Positions 24,650 to 36,800 of a DNA stretch of 64,000 nucleotides are shown one piece after another. Both the position numbers and the translations under genes were made by a program. The stretch is from Artemia franciscana (lineage: Eukaryota > Arthropoda > Branchiopoda > Anostraca > Artemiidae): assembly GCF_032884065.1 (NCBI RefSeq), contig NC_088871.1, forward strand, positions 17,790,472 to 17,854,471. Reading direction: 5' to 3'. Below the pieces are notes generated by a model. That model saw only the letters and a list, made by a program, of their open reading frames with translations, did not search any database and was not told the origin of the DNA. Within the stretch, counting starts at the first letter, position 1, and every line of letters begins with the position of its first letter.

Positions 24650-25680
24650 GAAACTAAAGCAAAAGAGTAAGGCCTCCGTGGGCGGGCAGATACTTATAAG
24701 TAGACTGGGGTATTTTGCCAGCAAGCTCCGTGAGCTTCGACTCAATATCCGGGAAACTATAAATAGATGTGAGGCTCCTATTCCTATACCATGGAGGCAG
24801 ATACAATAGAAAACGGGAAAACCGGAAATAATAAGAACGAATTGAACTGATATCTTTTTTATGAAAAATAGGGTAAATACCAGAAAGAAACAAAACCGAA
24901 TGATCTGTAAAAACCGAGTATAGTTTAGCAAGAGACTTTCTATTGTATCTACCTCGGTTAGCAACAATTTTAGAGTAACTTAATTGGATTTTCTTCTTGC
25001 AATCAGCAACAGCGAGAGTCCGTAAGGATTTTAGTGTTTTACTAACGTTAATTCCCAGCCACCGAAATGAAGAAACCGACGGGATAGAAAAAGATCCACA
25101 AATTAGAAGAGTAGTGATATTACTATTAAATGAAAGATATTCACATTTTGAAAGATTAAGAGAAAGTCAAATTGCATGAAGTTTAGATGCTACTTTTGAA
25201 ACAGACAAAGAGAGCCATTTTTTAGTATTATTGATCAAAAGAATATCATCCGGATAGGCCAGATAAGAAATATTTACAGAATTAAGGATGCAAGTAGGTG
25301 GGATAGAGGAAAGGACAGATGATATACAAAGTTTGAAAATAGAGGGGGAGAGGACAGCACATTGCCTTACTCCACATCGAACTGGAATTTTACTATCTGA
25401 AACCCTCATATCCGTTTTAATCCGCAAAAAGGAATTTGAATACCAATATCTAAGAAAAAAAAATTACTGATATGTTGATACCGTGACTAAAAAGGGAAAA
25501 GATAGCTTGGGAATGCGTAACAGTGTCAAAGGCTTTGGAGAGATCCAAAGCACATAAATATAACTCGAATCCCTTTTTAGTAGCCTCAGTGAGAATATTA
25601 GCCAAAACTCGATGAGCCTGCTGGCAACCTACCCCAGCTGAAAACTCAATCTGATTTTCACCAAAATATGCCGAAGAATT
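24650..25680 (-). pseudogene. LINE B reverse transcriptase core and C-terminus
   Basis: Motif A (LCALDLSKAFDTV) lies near 25,540-25,500. GVRQCAVLSPSIFKL (the counterpart of G-PQG-LSP) follows near 25,380-25,340, then ISYLAYPDDILLI near 25,270-25,230, where the expected YADD reads YPDD. The C-terminal part continues with FRWLGI near 25,065 and a segment around 24,890-24,680. Stops and frame changes occur, so the protein is dead. Confidence 0.75.
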
Positions 25681-25683
25681 AAC

Positions 25684-27246
25684 TCATGGGAGGAGAAGAT
25701 ACTCAAAAATTTTGCTTATATTGCAGGAAATCGTTATTGGCCTGTAAGATGCACACTCAGTCGGAATCTTTCCTCCATTCAGGATCGAAGTAACTGTTCC
25801 GCACAAAAAACTTTCAGGCACAACCGAGGTGCATAAGCACATTTGAAACAGAAGTTGTAAATGTTGGACTAGAGCTGGACAATCAACATTTAGGTGTTTG
25901 GTACTTATACCATCACCATCAATAGAGCTAGACTTAAACTTCTTTATAGCTTGTGCCACCGAAACTAAATTAACTGGGAGGATCTGGTTCTGGCGGAGTG
26001 ATATGGGAAGTGCAGAAATAAGAAACCTCATAAAGGTAGCATGAACAAAATGGTTTATAGTGTTGAAAATCTGGTCGTAATATTTGCACCAAGCAGCAGG
26101 ACTAATTGGGCTACTTGTTGACGAAGAATCATCGATTTTATTTGAATTTACCTCATTTTTCCAATCTAAATTACTTGACGGGAATTTGCAAATTTTAGAT
26201 TTTGCAGACCATAAATACTTTTTATACTCTAATTTAGTTTTCTGTTTAAGATGAAATACTACACCGCTACGTGGTCGTTCGCAAGAAACCCAAATACTTA
26301 GCCAAAATTTGGCTTTATTTTTCACTGATCTTAGACCTGGATCCCATGACCATTCAGGCTTCCGTGTATTAAATTTAACACGTTCTTCGGGAACAGCCAC
26401 CCTCCCAGCTTCCTTCATGCATGATATAATATCAAAATAATATTTATTCAGAAAATTCTTATCATTTACAAATTTAGATCCAACCTGAAGTAGCTGAAAA
26501 GGAACTTTTATCCTAGACAAAAAAGCTGTAAGGGTAGAAATATAAAGAGCCCAATTAGCCTTATTCCAATTTCGTCTGGTAAACCATCTACGATTCCCAC
26601 GTCTAGTAGAACTATCTTGCGACAGAGAAATACTAAGCATGAAGGAAATTGGTAGGTAGTCTATATCGCTTTCTATTTCATGTACAGAAACAGTAGAAAC
26701 AGATAAATTAGGAGAGCAAAGAACATGATCAATATTAGTAAGGCTCCCAGAATGATGGATGTAAGAAAAGAGACGATTCTTGTCCACTAGCTTAAACTCA
26801 GATAAAGACTCGAAAACCATATCAGACCGAATATTTGAATTCAGTAAATCAGCATTAAAATCCCTGGCGACAACAAGTTGATAACCGAGAGATGATGCAG
26901 ATTCTGTCACTTTTTTCAAAACACTACAGGTCTTGGCAAACTTATTCAGTGATTGAACCGACTTACGATCACAAGGAAAGTACACATTAATAAGTATTAA
27001 ATCGGCAATTCGCACGGCCAAGAGGTTTTCGTCACTATGGAATAGCGCAGACATCGTGGATGAGAAGGAGTAACGTCTCAGTATACAGGCGAGGCCTCCG
27101 GAAGGTCTACCAAACGTAGATCTTGCAGCACTCACAAAAGTAATATGGTTTGCACTCCGTTTCAACAAGTTGGTATTATCTGAAGATAAAAGATGCTCTT
27201 GAAGACAAACGATGTCATAGTTGTCATACTCCATTCTCTGCATCAT
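25684..27246 (-). pseudogene. LINE B endonuclease and RT start (520-codon frame)
   Basis: A long open frame. It includes YDIVCLQEHLL (endonuclease Glu motif), GRPSGGLACILRR, VVARDFNADLLN (the usual GDFN, with the Gly changed to Arg), SLTNIDHVL and, near the end, ASYRPITISCNISKIFE, the start of the RT. It breaks at a stop at 25,684. The next frame (about 25,680-25,500) holds motif A, LCALDLSKAFDTV. The long intact frame suggests moderate age. Confidence 0.8.
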
Positions 27247-27527
27247 CTATAATATTTCTGCAGTAGATATCGGTGTTATATTCAACGTTAAGTCTGGACT
27301 GTTATTACCAAGATAGTCATAAAAAAAAGGATTACCCTCCTCTTTGTTAATTTCGTTCCTAACACCAGGTACAATAATCGAAAATTGATTCTCAAACTCT
27401 CGGCTAAAAGCAATGCTCTTAAAATATCTTCTTTTTCTGACTAGAAAAGTCAGTATAATTTGTTTCAATGCTATTTTAAGCGTGGTTTTGAACATATTTA
27501 AACAAATAATTGACTTTTGTTCTATAG

Positions 27528-27647
27528 GAAATGATGAGTCTGAAGGAAGAACGAGCCGAACTCAGGTGTCGTCTTTTCGACTATGAAAGAAAAGAAGAAA
27601 GTCGAGTTGTTCCTAAGTACTTCCCTGGACTCACTACATGCCTTCAG
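27528..27647 (+). CDS. Exon of a coiled-coil protein
   Basis: A 120-bp exon of exactly 40 codons, phase 0 at both ends, between TTTTGTTCTATAG and a CAG|GTAAAA donor. The peptide starts EMMSLKEERAELRCRLFDYE, a continuous charged helix, and ends with a less helical VVPKYFPGLTTCLQ. It follows the exon at 22,697-22,904 in frame. The next exon is not certain: 47,599 is also phase 0, but that exon belongs to a rabconnectin-like protein. Confidence 0.7.
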
Positions 27648-29370
27648 GTAAAAATAAGCTATTACTAAGACATTAGCACTTAAATGAATCTTTCAAAAAT
27701 CATATTGTTTCTATTAATGTTTACTGACTAAAATTTGTTTCATCATTAATTAAATCGTCAGACTTTGAAAAGTGAGCTTTCATTTTTGTTCATTGTGATT
27801 TCAAATCTTAGTTTTATTAGATTTGTCCTCAATTGGTATGTATAGAGTAGAACTGGACTCTTTAAATTTAAAAACAGAAAAGATTAAAATTAAAATATGA
27901 ATTTTACATATATACAAAATGTCTCATCTGTAGTCATTTGTCCAGTATTAATTGTAAGTCTTGCTGAATTACATACCTATATGAGGTGGAGAGAAGAGGT
28001 CTTGCTCTATGACTGTGTTCCAATTTTACATTCGAACAACTTTGCCAAAATTTCGTTTCATTAGCGAGATTTAAAACACATAGATAATGTTTCAAATTAT
28101 AAAATAGTATAAAGTGTTGTTGCAAGTTAACCTGCCAGTTGTTGTATATTGAAAAAATTGTGTTCTGGAATCTACTCTCAGTATTATTAGATACGACTTT
28201 CAACACTTGTGGGCTGATTAAAGCAATTGAACCATTAGTCCGCTGGCCGAGCAATTTCCCCAAAGTAAAAAAAAGTTGATGTTTACTTACTGATGTCTTG
28301 CTTGATTACAATTATATTGTCAACTATAGTGTCTACTCGATTCTGTACCTGTGGTTTTTCTTAGGGTTCTTATTTGTGAAAAACCCGCAAAGCATTAAAA
28401 GAGACATTTCGTTTTGTCATCATTTATCGTCAAAACTAGGATAAATTTCGTATTTTTGTAAATTTGAATAAAATCCTGGTTAATAATAAAATTAGTTTAA
28501 AGAATTTTTCAATTATTTACTATTAATTCAACTTGAATTTTGGGGTGGAGGCTCCTCTTTTTATTTCATTTTTTTTTTCTTCGTTATTTTGAAATTATTG
28601 GGTGTTTTGTTTTTTGTTACCATGTGCAAAGTTGAGAAGCTGTCTTTTTATTCTGGTATTTAGAAATAGTGTTATTTATTTATTGTTGACTATATAACCC
28701 ATACACGAGTTAACCTCATCATGGGTCATTAATTTAATAGTTTTGTAAAAAAAAATTATTGATTATTCAAAAACTTGAAGTTGAATCAGAATAATTGTCA
28801 TTGCTATTATGCGTCATTTCAAAAGTCTAATTATGTATGAAAATACGTAATCGTCTTGTTTCTTGCGGATTTTAGGATCCTGAAATTGTTGACAGTTGGA
28901 TAAAAATAAGATAAAATGACACTTTTCTGATTCTTCGCTTTCCATATTTTTCGATTTTGGTTTTGTTTTCCTATTTCTAATCCTCTTCCTTTTTGTCAAT
29001 GACTGAGATGACTGAGATCACTGGTTAGGCAGTAAAAAAAGGTTTAAATGTCGAGTGATGAAAATCTTAGTGTCTTTCATTAACGATTTGTCACTGTTGC
29101 GTGTAAATTGTGGGCAAGCAAAATCACTGGCTATTTTATCAATATGATGTTTCACTATAATCACTGTGGTAAAACAACGGATATGACGGTGAAAATGTTG
29201 TAACTGCGAATGGTGGGCTACGCCAGCTACGACTGCACGAGGCTCCAATGATTAGTGGGTCTACGTTTTCAGTTAACATATGTGAAAACTGAATAGCTGC
29301 TTCGTGAACTGAAGATCAAAAACCGATTGGCAATTGAGTTATTTGCGAATTGTAATTACAAACCAACCGT
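27648..29370. other. Sequence with one unexplained minus-strand frame
   Basis: A 109-codon minus frame at 27,934-28,263 is long for such A+T-rich DNA. It has a possible internal acceptor (TTTAATCAG near 28,220) but no recognised domain. The rest is A+T-rich without features. Confidence 0.35.
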
Positions 29371-29379
29371 AGGCGCCGG

Positions 29380-29700
29380 CTTAAATCCATCTGGAAAATT
29401 CTCCCGTGGAAAACCCCCCGGGAAATTATCCCTCCTCAGACAATTCTTCCCCTCCCTTCACATAAAGCAGCCACAGAGGAAATACAAAGTAGGTACCTGG
29501 AAATGTCAATCAGATATCCTAAGGTGTAACCAAAGGACCAGATATCAAAAAGGATTTTAAGATAGGGGCCGGTTGGCCTCCAATCACATTCGACTTATAA
29601 AAAAGGAATATATCTCTCAATTTCCGAATGACCATCCTCTAATAAGACCACAAAGGGGAGGTCAGGGACATGAAACGGGCTACTGCCCTCAATCGTTGAA
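29380..29700 (+). repeat. R272-related degenerate repeat fragment
   Basis: GGTTGGCCTCCAATCACATTCGACT and TTTCCGAATGACC near 29,570-29,630 match the R272 landmarks. Upstream, CCCGTGGAAAACCCCCCGGGA is a short imperfect palindrome. Confidence 0.5.
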
Positions 29701-30059
29701 GAAATTTTACCAATTTAGGGGTTTAGTGGTACCTTTTACTTTCATAATTACAGTTTAGACCAGAAATATTCCGAGAAATCAAGAGAAATTAAATATAAAT
29801 TTCAATCTTTACCCCCCCCCCCCTGCTCCTTTCTTAGAACTAATTCTGGTTTCATATGAAGGCACAATGAGAGTTAAAATGTTTAAGCATGAAAGTGCAC
29901 CTTTAAAGCATCTAGACCCCCCCCCCTCCTTAACAATAATTGAATTAGCTTCCTTCATACATATTTATACCACCCTTTCCTTGAAAATTGTTTCAAAACA
30001 ACGGACCACTTGCTTAGCTTACAGCTTTTGCCTCGGGGGCTGGGGAGGGGTTTTTCAAA

Positions 30060-30280
30060 CCCAGAGGCATTATTATTTAACCTTTGGGCTATTTTGAACA
30101 AAATAGCTGTATCAAAATTTTGATCGGATGCGTTTGGGGAAACAGTTTGAGGGGTGGCTTGTTGCCCTTCAATCACTTTTGACTCTTTAAAAGGGCACTA
30201 TAAACTTTAATTCGCAATAGAATGAGCCCCCTCCGAAGTTTATACGAACACTCCTTCCGTATAAAGTGCCTCTGTGAGAA
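30060..30280 (+). repeat. R272 repeat fragment
   Basis: GAACAAAATAGCTGTATCAAAATTTTGATCGGATGCGTTTGGGGAAA, in pieces, followed by CCTTCAATCACTTTTGACT, AAAAGGGCACTA and AGAATGAGCCCC, in the family order. One unit. Confidence 0.65.
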
Positions 30281-30289
30281 AAATAAATA

Positions 30290-31240
30290 AATAATGATGC
30301 ATGGAACCCTTGCGTCTCTTCACGATAGGCAACGCTATAGTATTGCTTCTGACTTAAATAAGTGAGAAGTACTTTTAATTTTCCTTCTAGTAAACATCCG
30401 AAGTAATCCAGTAGAATATGGGGGGAGACGCCTATACCTCCCAACCACTTACCCTTTTGTGAATATCTTATCATTTTAATTTTGGGAACTTGTATAATTT
30501 AGCCGCCGAACGGCAGTTGTTGCGCTTAGGTCATGTTTTAATTGTAAGGTTATCATTTCTGAAATACCAAAACCTACCTTATTTTGTTTAATCCCCTTTA
30601 ATCTAGGTAGGTAAACCAGTCCATAAGAAGGACTTGTTAGCTGCAAAATTAGTTTGAAATTTGCTATCTCCAGTTCCTAATTGATGTTTTGATCATTTAT
30701 AAGACATTGAAAATTAAATAAGAAGTTTTTGCTGTAAAAAATAATAATCAAATTTGGAAAATTCTGGTTTCATAAATCCTTATGAACGGGGAAAATATCA
30801 AAATAAAACTAATATAATTGGTATATATGAAGAAGAAGGAGAAAAACAACATAAGACATAAGAAGGCAAAGAAAGACACACAAGAAGAAGAAAGAAAACA
30901 CTGAAACGTTATGAAAAAAAGAAAAACGAAAAGAAAAGTCATATTGGACAAAATCCAATAAGTATTAATTTCCTACCCGTCTTTCTTTTCATTTAGTGTA
31001 TATCATTGTTTTTGTTTTGTTTTTTATTCTGTGATCAGGAGCTTAGCTTTAGCATTTTTTAGTGGGGGGGGGGGGGGGAACTTCCTTACCCAAACAATGC
31101 TACTGCCTATGATTCGTATAAAAAAAAATAAAAAAAAATTCGTCGCTGAAAGCTGGATGTGAGGTCAAAATATTCGACAGTTGTTTATCTTATTTTTGCT
31201 GTCCAAAAAATTGTATCTGTTTTTAGTTTTGGTCTATTAT
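30290..31240. other. Sequence without recognised features
   Basis: A+T-rich, with an A/G-rich tract at about 30,825-30,945 and a G-run at about 31,064-31,077. Confidence 0.4.
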
Positions 31241-31399
31241 AGTCTACTAGCTGTTGCGGTGGCGCTTCGTGCCACCCCAACACCTAGTTGGTGGGCGTAC
31301 TTCGCGCCCCCCCCCCCGCGCGCGTAAGTCGTTACGCGCCATTGTAGTTGTGTCCCTGTGTCCCACCTGTGAATATAGATAGATATATATATATATATA

Positions 31400-31605
31400 T
31401 TTTTAATTACGTAAAACTTGCGAATATACAACATTCTTCGCTGTCCCATTGTCTGTACATATAAATAGATTGTCAGGTTTACCGACTCTTGAACATGCAA
31501 CATATAATTGTCCATGGGAAAAACAATCCGTATTCAGATCTATACCTCATTATTCTAATGATTGCCCTTGAGCTTTGTTGATGGTGATTGCTGATCAAAC
31601 ATTCC
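31400..31605 (-). pseudogene. Helitron Rep/helicase C-terminus remnant in H2
   Basis: Minus-strand frames give AITINKAQGQSLE, then, after a stop and frame change, [16 protein letters not shown] shifted reading. The intended frame reads YVACSRVGKPDNLFI. These are the last conserved helicase segments of Helitron proteins, which unwind DNA for rolling-circle transposition. Only the final ~60 codons remain, with frame breaks. Confidence 0.65.
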
Positions 31606-31879
31606 CTGTGACCCCATCGTCATTTATATACCCCCCCTGTGCCCCCCGGCGTCCCCGTTGTAGTTGTGTCCCTGTGTCCCAGTCGTAATTTATAGTCGAC
31701 AAACATGACGTCAGTCGACACACAAACATGACGTCAGTCGACACACACGTCCCAGTCGTCATTTGTGTCCCGGTGTCCCAGTCTGTAATTTCTCTTCGAG
31801 TGTCCCGGTCGTCATTTATATTCCCTGTGTCCCGGTCTGTATATACATTCGTTTTTGAATTGGTATGTGATGAAATAAA

Positions 31880-32655
31880 TTTTTTGTTATTTTCCTTTTT
31901 TTAGTTTTTTTTTTTTTTTGATTTTACCTTTTATTTAGCTTTTTTAGTTTTTTTTCTTCTTTTTTTTAGTTTTTTTTTGTAGTTTTACCTTTTTTAGTTT
32001 TTTTCTTATAAATATTATTTTATAATTTTATAAATATATTATTTTATAAATTTTATTTTTATATTTTTTAGTTTTCTTTTTCTCCTTTATTTTTCAGTTT
32101 TTTTTAGTTTTTTTTCTTTTTAAGTTTTTTAGCTTTTTTAGTTTTTTTAGTATTTTCTTTTTAGTTTTTTTGTAGTTTTTACCTTTTTTAGTTTTCTTTT
32201 TCTCCTTTGTTTTTCAGTTTTTTCCTTTTTTAGTTTTTTTTCTTTTTCAGTTTTTAGTTTTTTTTAGTTTTTTTATTAGTTTTTAGTTTGTTTGTTTAAG
32301 TTTTTTGTAGTTTTTACCTTTTTTAGTTTTTTAGTTTTTTTTAGTTTTTAGTTTTTTACCTTTTTTTATTTTTTTAGTTTTTAGCTTTTTTAGTTTTTTT
32401 TAGTATTCTGTTTTTAGTTGTTTTTTTTATTCCCTGTGTCCCGGTCTGTATATACACTCGTTTTTGAATTGGTATATGATGAAATATAGTTTTTACCTTT
32501 TTTTTTAGTTTTTTTCTTCTTTTTTAGTTTTTAGTTTTTTCACCTTTTTTAGTTTTTTTTTAGTTTTTTAGCTTTTTTAGTTTTTTTAAGTATTTTCTTT
32601 TTAGTTTTTTTTTTTAGTTTTTACCTTTTTTTAGTTCTTTTTTCTTCTTTTGTAT
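31880..32655. repeat. TTTTTAG low-complexity tract inside Helitron H2
   Basis: Irregular units of the type TTTTTTAGTTTTTACCTTTTT repeat for about 770 bases, twice interrupted by a CGTTTTTGAATTGGTATATGA landmark. The reverse complement of the same tract fills H3 at 49,735-50,545. Confidence 0.9.
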
Positions 32656-32659
32656 TAAT

Positions 32660-32739
32660 GCTAAAGCCAAGGTTCGAACCTGGAACCTCTCGGACCTAGA
32701 ACCTGGAACATAACGCTTTACCAACTCAGCTACTTCGGC
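32660..32739 (-). tRNA. tRNA-like sequence (pseudogene) inside Helitron H2
   Basis: On the minus strand the 80 bases start GCCGAAGTAGCTGAGTTGG, which contains an A-box-like D arm. They include GGTTCGAACC (B box) in a T arm with a CCAGG/CTTGG stem, and end CTTTAGC. The 5' GCCGAAG and 3' CTTTAGC pair at six of seven positions. The anticodon stem hardly pairs (CCA would sit at the anticodon position), and about eight bases are extra. This is therefore a tRNA pseudogene or SINE-type head, not a working tRNA. Confidence 0.6.
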
Positions 32740-32829
32740 TTGAATACATTCGTTTTTGAATTGGTATATGATGAACGTCATATGCGGACAGATACACACA
32801 AACAAACAACTTATTAATATATATAGATT

Positions 32830-33355
32830 ACAACAAATTATTTGTCTTTTTCTTAGGTTTGCAATTCTGTTTTTGAGCAAGGTGCAACGAAATAAGTCAA
32901 AGCGTCAGGTAAATCAGCATACTAAAATAGGGTAATCCTGTATCTTTCAAGTTACTTTATAAGGACAGATCTGAAAGATCTCATTTGATTGCTCATGGGA
33001 AACTAAGCTTAGGTATATGTGTTTTCCAATTGTATCTTATCTAGAGATTTGATATCAAAAATTCCAATGGAGCAGGATGTGCAAGCTCAACTGCTGTTTT
33101 AAGCTAAAACATGTTGACTTGAAATGCAACCTGTGTTTTTGCGAAAATAATTAAAATTCAAAAATTAATGCTAAAACGCCATAATAAACAAGGAATACTC
33201 ATCATTTGCTTTGCATCATTCTAAATTTTACTTAGATTTCATGAATATAGGTTTTTGATTGCTTTTAGCTCAGTAAGCTCAAAGTGCTTAAACACTTTGT
33301 TGTAACTTATGAAAAAAAATTCTGAGCAACTTGCTCAGAAAACTTTCATAATCTA
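32830..33355. other. Sequence without recognised features
   Basis: A+T-rich. A small hairpin (TTCTGAGCAACTTGCTCAGAA) lies at about 33,320-33,340, just beyond the minus-strand poly(A) signal. Confidence 0.45.
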
Positions 33356-33358
33356 CAG

Positions 33359-33364
33359 TTTATT
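33359..33364 (-). terminator. AATAAA poly(A) signal for minus-strand gene
   Basis: AATAAA on the minus strand, 40 bases past the stop codon of the terminal exon at 33,405. Confidence 0.6.
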
Positions 33365-33404
33365 CTGTCAAAAATTTTCAAAAGCGATAATTGAACACTT
33401 CCCC

Positions 33405-33595
33405 TTATAGAGTGTAAAATCGAAAAACCTTAGTCTTTCCAGTAAAATTTCTCATTGGGGAAAGTACTGTCGCTAACTTTACTCCTTCCAGTTCCAAAAA
33501 TTGTAGGGAGGTATATGGACTAACAACAAGTCCTTTCACCTCTTTGACTTCTTCTTCAGAAAAACTAGCTACTGGAAGCGCTATTCTGCTCCAGT
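33405..33595 (-). CDS. Terminal exon of an unidentified minus-strand gene
   Basis: After an acceptor (TGTTCGCAG) come two completing bases, 62 codons and TAA. The peptide starts WSRIALPVASFSEEEVKEVK and ends MRNFTGKTKVFRFYTL, with balanced composition unlike the surrounding A+T-rich noise. A consensus poly(A) signal follows 40 bases later. The 3' end of LINE A lies about 40 bases upstream of the acceptor, so the LINE sits in the preceding intron, same strand. I do not recognise the protein and found no certain upstream exon. The candidate at 44,982-45,100 (-) could belong to it. Confidence 0.65.
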
Positions 33596-33814
33596 CTGCG
33601 AACAATGGATATATACAATTATGAACAATAATACACTGTTATTGATTGTGGGAAGTGCGAGTACCTGAGCTACCTGTCCCCAGCAGTTTAAGGCACTAGG
33701 CCGGCCGGTACCAATACGGCTCTTCCTACTCATTCCCGCTCTCTTCTGCACAATCAAAAATTATGGATAAATCGCGTCCCATTAAAAATTGACTTCTTCA
33801 AGCTTTAATCCTTA

Positions 33815-36800
33815 TTAAACAATATTTCTCTTCTTTAAGGTATCAATTGCTGCCTTAAATATCTTACGATCAATTTCCCATGGCAGGTTAGAATCCAGGA
33901 TAGCTGTATAAGTATTTGGAATCTTAGCCAAGGAGCAGAAACGCTTAAGAGCAACAGTCTCCTCACTCTGAGCCTGGCAATCAAATAAAATATGCTGGAT
34001 TGTTTCCTCTGTTGAAAAGCAGATTCGGCATAAAGGGGAATGATGTAGCTTCCAATTAAATAACAAGCTATTTAGAAGTAGGGCACCTGATTTCAGTCGG
34101 TAATATAGCACTGTATTTAATCTTGTATGAAATGGAGATAACATTAATGTACTGTGATTAACTTTGGATCTTTGCCTGATAATATCTCGTGAATTGAGGT
34201 CAGAGGAAGGACTAGGAGATAACATGGAAGCCTTTGCTGCTAGAGAATCAGCCATATCATTATATTTTATACCTTTATGACTAGGAACATGTTGAAAATA
34301 AACTTCATTTTCCTTGATCTTAAGATTAAGAAGCTGTCTTCTAATATTATATAAATCTTTGTCATTAGCAATTCTATTAATATTTTGGATCAGTAGTAAT
34401 GCTGATTTAGAGTCAGAGAGACAGAGTATATTTTCAGATTCAATGTTATAATTTATAAGAGCATCCAAGGCCAGGCGGATGGCACATAATTCAGCAGACA
34501 GGATAGAAGATCCCAATGGGAGAGGAGAGTAAATATTCAAATTCAGGGATGGGATACATGCTCCTGCTCCAGCTCTTTCCCTCTGGACGGATCCATCAGT
34601 ATATATTTTTCTATAGTTGGGGTAAGCCTTTGAGATGTGTTCAGCCAAAATAGTCTGGATCTCATAATTAGGAATCAAATCTTTACTAATATAGATAAGT
34701 TCTACTTGACAGCTTGGAGGACTCATTTCCCATGGGGGGGGACTCAGTAAAGGGATATGCATGAAGCGAATGTTGATTCCAGTTTGGGACCTCCAGTTGA
34801 AACTGATTCCATGATGAATGGGCATTGGGACAGGCTGACTTCTCAGCAAAGGTATGTGCATATACAGCATGCTTGGCTCCATAAGCCTGGATTTGCGAGA
34901 AATACTTTATCCTTAGACTAGATGCTCTTTCACTTAGGGACACCAATCCTGACAGTGTTCTTAACTTTGACAGAGGAGTATGCTTATGCACACCCAAAGC
35001 TATTCGAATAGCAGAATTTTGTAAAGATTCAAGGATTTTGAATGAGGATGGGGGACGAGCTGAAAATATTTGAATCCCATATTCTATATTTGAACGAATA
35101 TATAATTTGTAAAAATCCAAAATAATCTTTGGGTGACATCCCCACTTACTTCCAGCAAGTCTTTTTAGAATACAAAGTCTCTGAATAATCAGAGATTTCA
35201 AAGAATTAATATGTTCATGCCACTGCATTTTAGAATCCATTAATAAACCAAGTAACTTCACTGAATTGCAATATGGGATCTCCCTTGAGAAAATTGTCAG
35301 AGGATTAGGAGGATCTAGAGTACCATTAGTAAATATAATGGCTTTAGTTTTACTGATTGATATTGGGAAGCCAAATGCTAAAGAGAATCTCTGGACTAGA
35401 CTTATATCATGTTGAATAAGGCTTTGAAGAAGGCTAATATCCCTTCCTGACTTCCAAATGATCAAATCATCTGCATAAAGGCCAAATGATGCATGAGATA
35501 CTTGAAATTCAGAAACATACAAGTTGAATAGAAGAGGACTCAATATTGCACCTTGAGGAAGTCCTCTCGTAAGGACTTTGCTCACTTCTAGACTGATTTA
35601 CTTGAACGTAAAAATATCTATCAGTTAGAAAAGACTTTATAAAACTTATAAAAGGATACGGGAAGTCAAGATTTATTAGGATTTCCAATAATTTATTGTG
35701 GACTACATTTCCATAGGCATTCGACCAGTCAAACAGAACAGCCATTGTGACATGTCTTTTTTTGAGAGAGTTACAAACATCAATTTCTAGCCGGGTAATG
35801 TTATCTAAAGAGCTATGTCCTTTTCTGAAACCTGTTTGTTCACTAGGAAAGAGATTGTTGACTTCAGAAAACCACTCAATTCTTGATAAGACAAGCCTTT
35901 CCAGAACTTTACTAAAGGAAGGTAATACTGATATAGGACGGTAAGACCTGAGATCATTAGATGAATAAGAAGGTTTTAAAGCTGGGAATACCTGAGCAAT
36001 CTTCCAGGCATCTGGGAACTTTTGACTTGACCAAATAAGATTATAAAGACTTAAGAGGGCTGTATGAAACACCTTTGGGGACTCAAGAATCCACTTCATA
36101 TAAATACCGTCATAACCTGGGGAAGACTTGATGTTAAGAGAATTAAGTGCTACACAAAATTCATCTTGGGAAAAAGGTTTCATCAGAGTACCCTTATGAG
36201 AACAGGTAAGAGGGAGATTACAAAAAGGAGGTCGGCTGGGATGAAAATCTGAGCAATCGTTTTTAAAAACATTGGTAAACAGATCTGCCTTCTTTTTATC
36301 TGATACAACTGGATATCCATCCTGAATGATATCATATCTACGGTCATCATTTGGCTGCTTTCCACTATTTAGTTGGCTAATGAAATCATGGACCTTTGAA
36401 ATTGGGGTTCTAAAACTGATACTTGAGCTGAAATTCAGCCATCTACTCTGTTTAGCTCTCCTACAAATTAGTTTCACCTTAGCACATGACTGCTTATAAA
36501 AGATTGCTGTTGACTGAGATGGGTGCTTTTGAAACATTTTACGAGCCTTTCTTTTTGCCAGAACTGCAACCCTACACTCATCATTCCACCAATTCTTGGG
36601 TCTTTTGGAGCCATTGTAAAAACGTACCCTAGTCATTGGAATTGCCGATTTAGCTGACTCCAGCAGGATTGATCTCAAATTAGACTCAATGGCATTAATA
36701 TCATAATTAGGAGAAACAAAGGAAAAATCTACTTCATTTAATATCTCACGAAAAAGGGACCAATTACCTTTGGAGTTGATAAATGTAGGGACGTAGGGTT

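Larger units (their letters stand above)
24545..27495 (-). mobile_element. LINE B, decayed non-LTR retrotransposon
   Basis: Minus-strand element with endonuclease (27,246 to about 26,580), linker, RT (about 25,850-25,170) and C-terminal region (about 25,100-24,650). It ends in an (ATT)-rich tail at 24,547-24,575. It has no RNase H. It lies in the intron just upstream of the coiled-coil exon at 27,528, about 30 bases from the acceptor. The 3' end layout (a TTTTATTTTG segment, then AAATAAATT and a short-unit tail) is shared with LINE C at 48.5 kb. The clade was not resolved. Confidence 0.8.
31247..32827 (-). mobile_element. Helitron H2, both ends present
   Basis: Read on the minus strand, it starts TCTATATATATTAATAAGTTG at 32,827 and ends CAACAGCTAG at 31,247. 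It is preceded by A and followed by T, the Helitron A^T insertion site without target duplication. A GC hairpin lies at about 31,253-31,280, just inside the 3' end. Inside, from 5' to 3': a tRNA-like sequence, ~800 bases of TTTTTAGTTTT low complexity, ACCGGGACACAGGGA-type repeats, and a decayed helicase C-terminus (ITINKAQGQSLE near 31,585). It is non-autonomous. Its size (1.58 kb) and organisation parallel H3. Confidence 0.85.

Noticed and set aside
27934..28263. 109-codon minus frame
   Set aside because: Longer than expected by chance, but no recognisable domain, no convincing acceptor and no poly(A) signal; left as an unexplained stretch.
32614..32880. 88-codon minus frame in Helitron H2
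   Set aside because: It is the tRNA-like insert and low-complexity tract translated.
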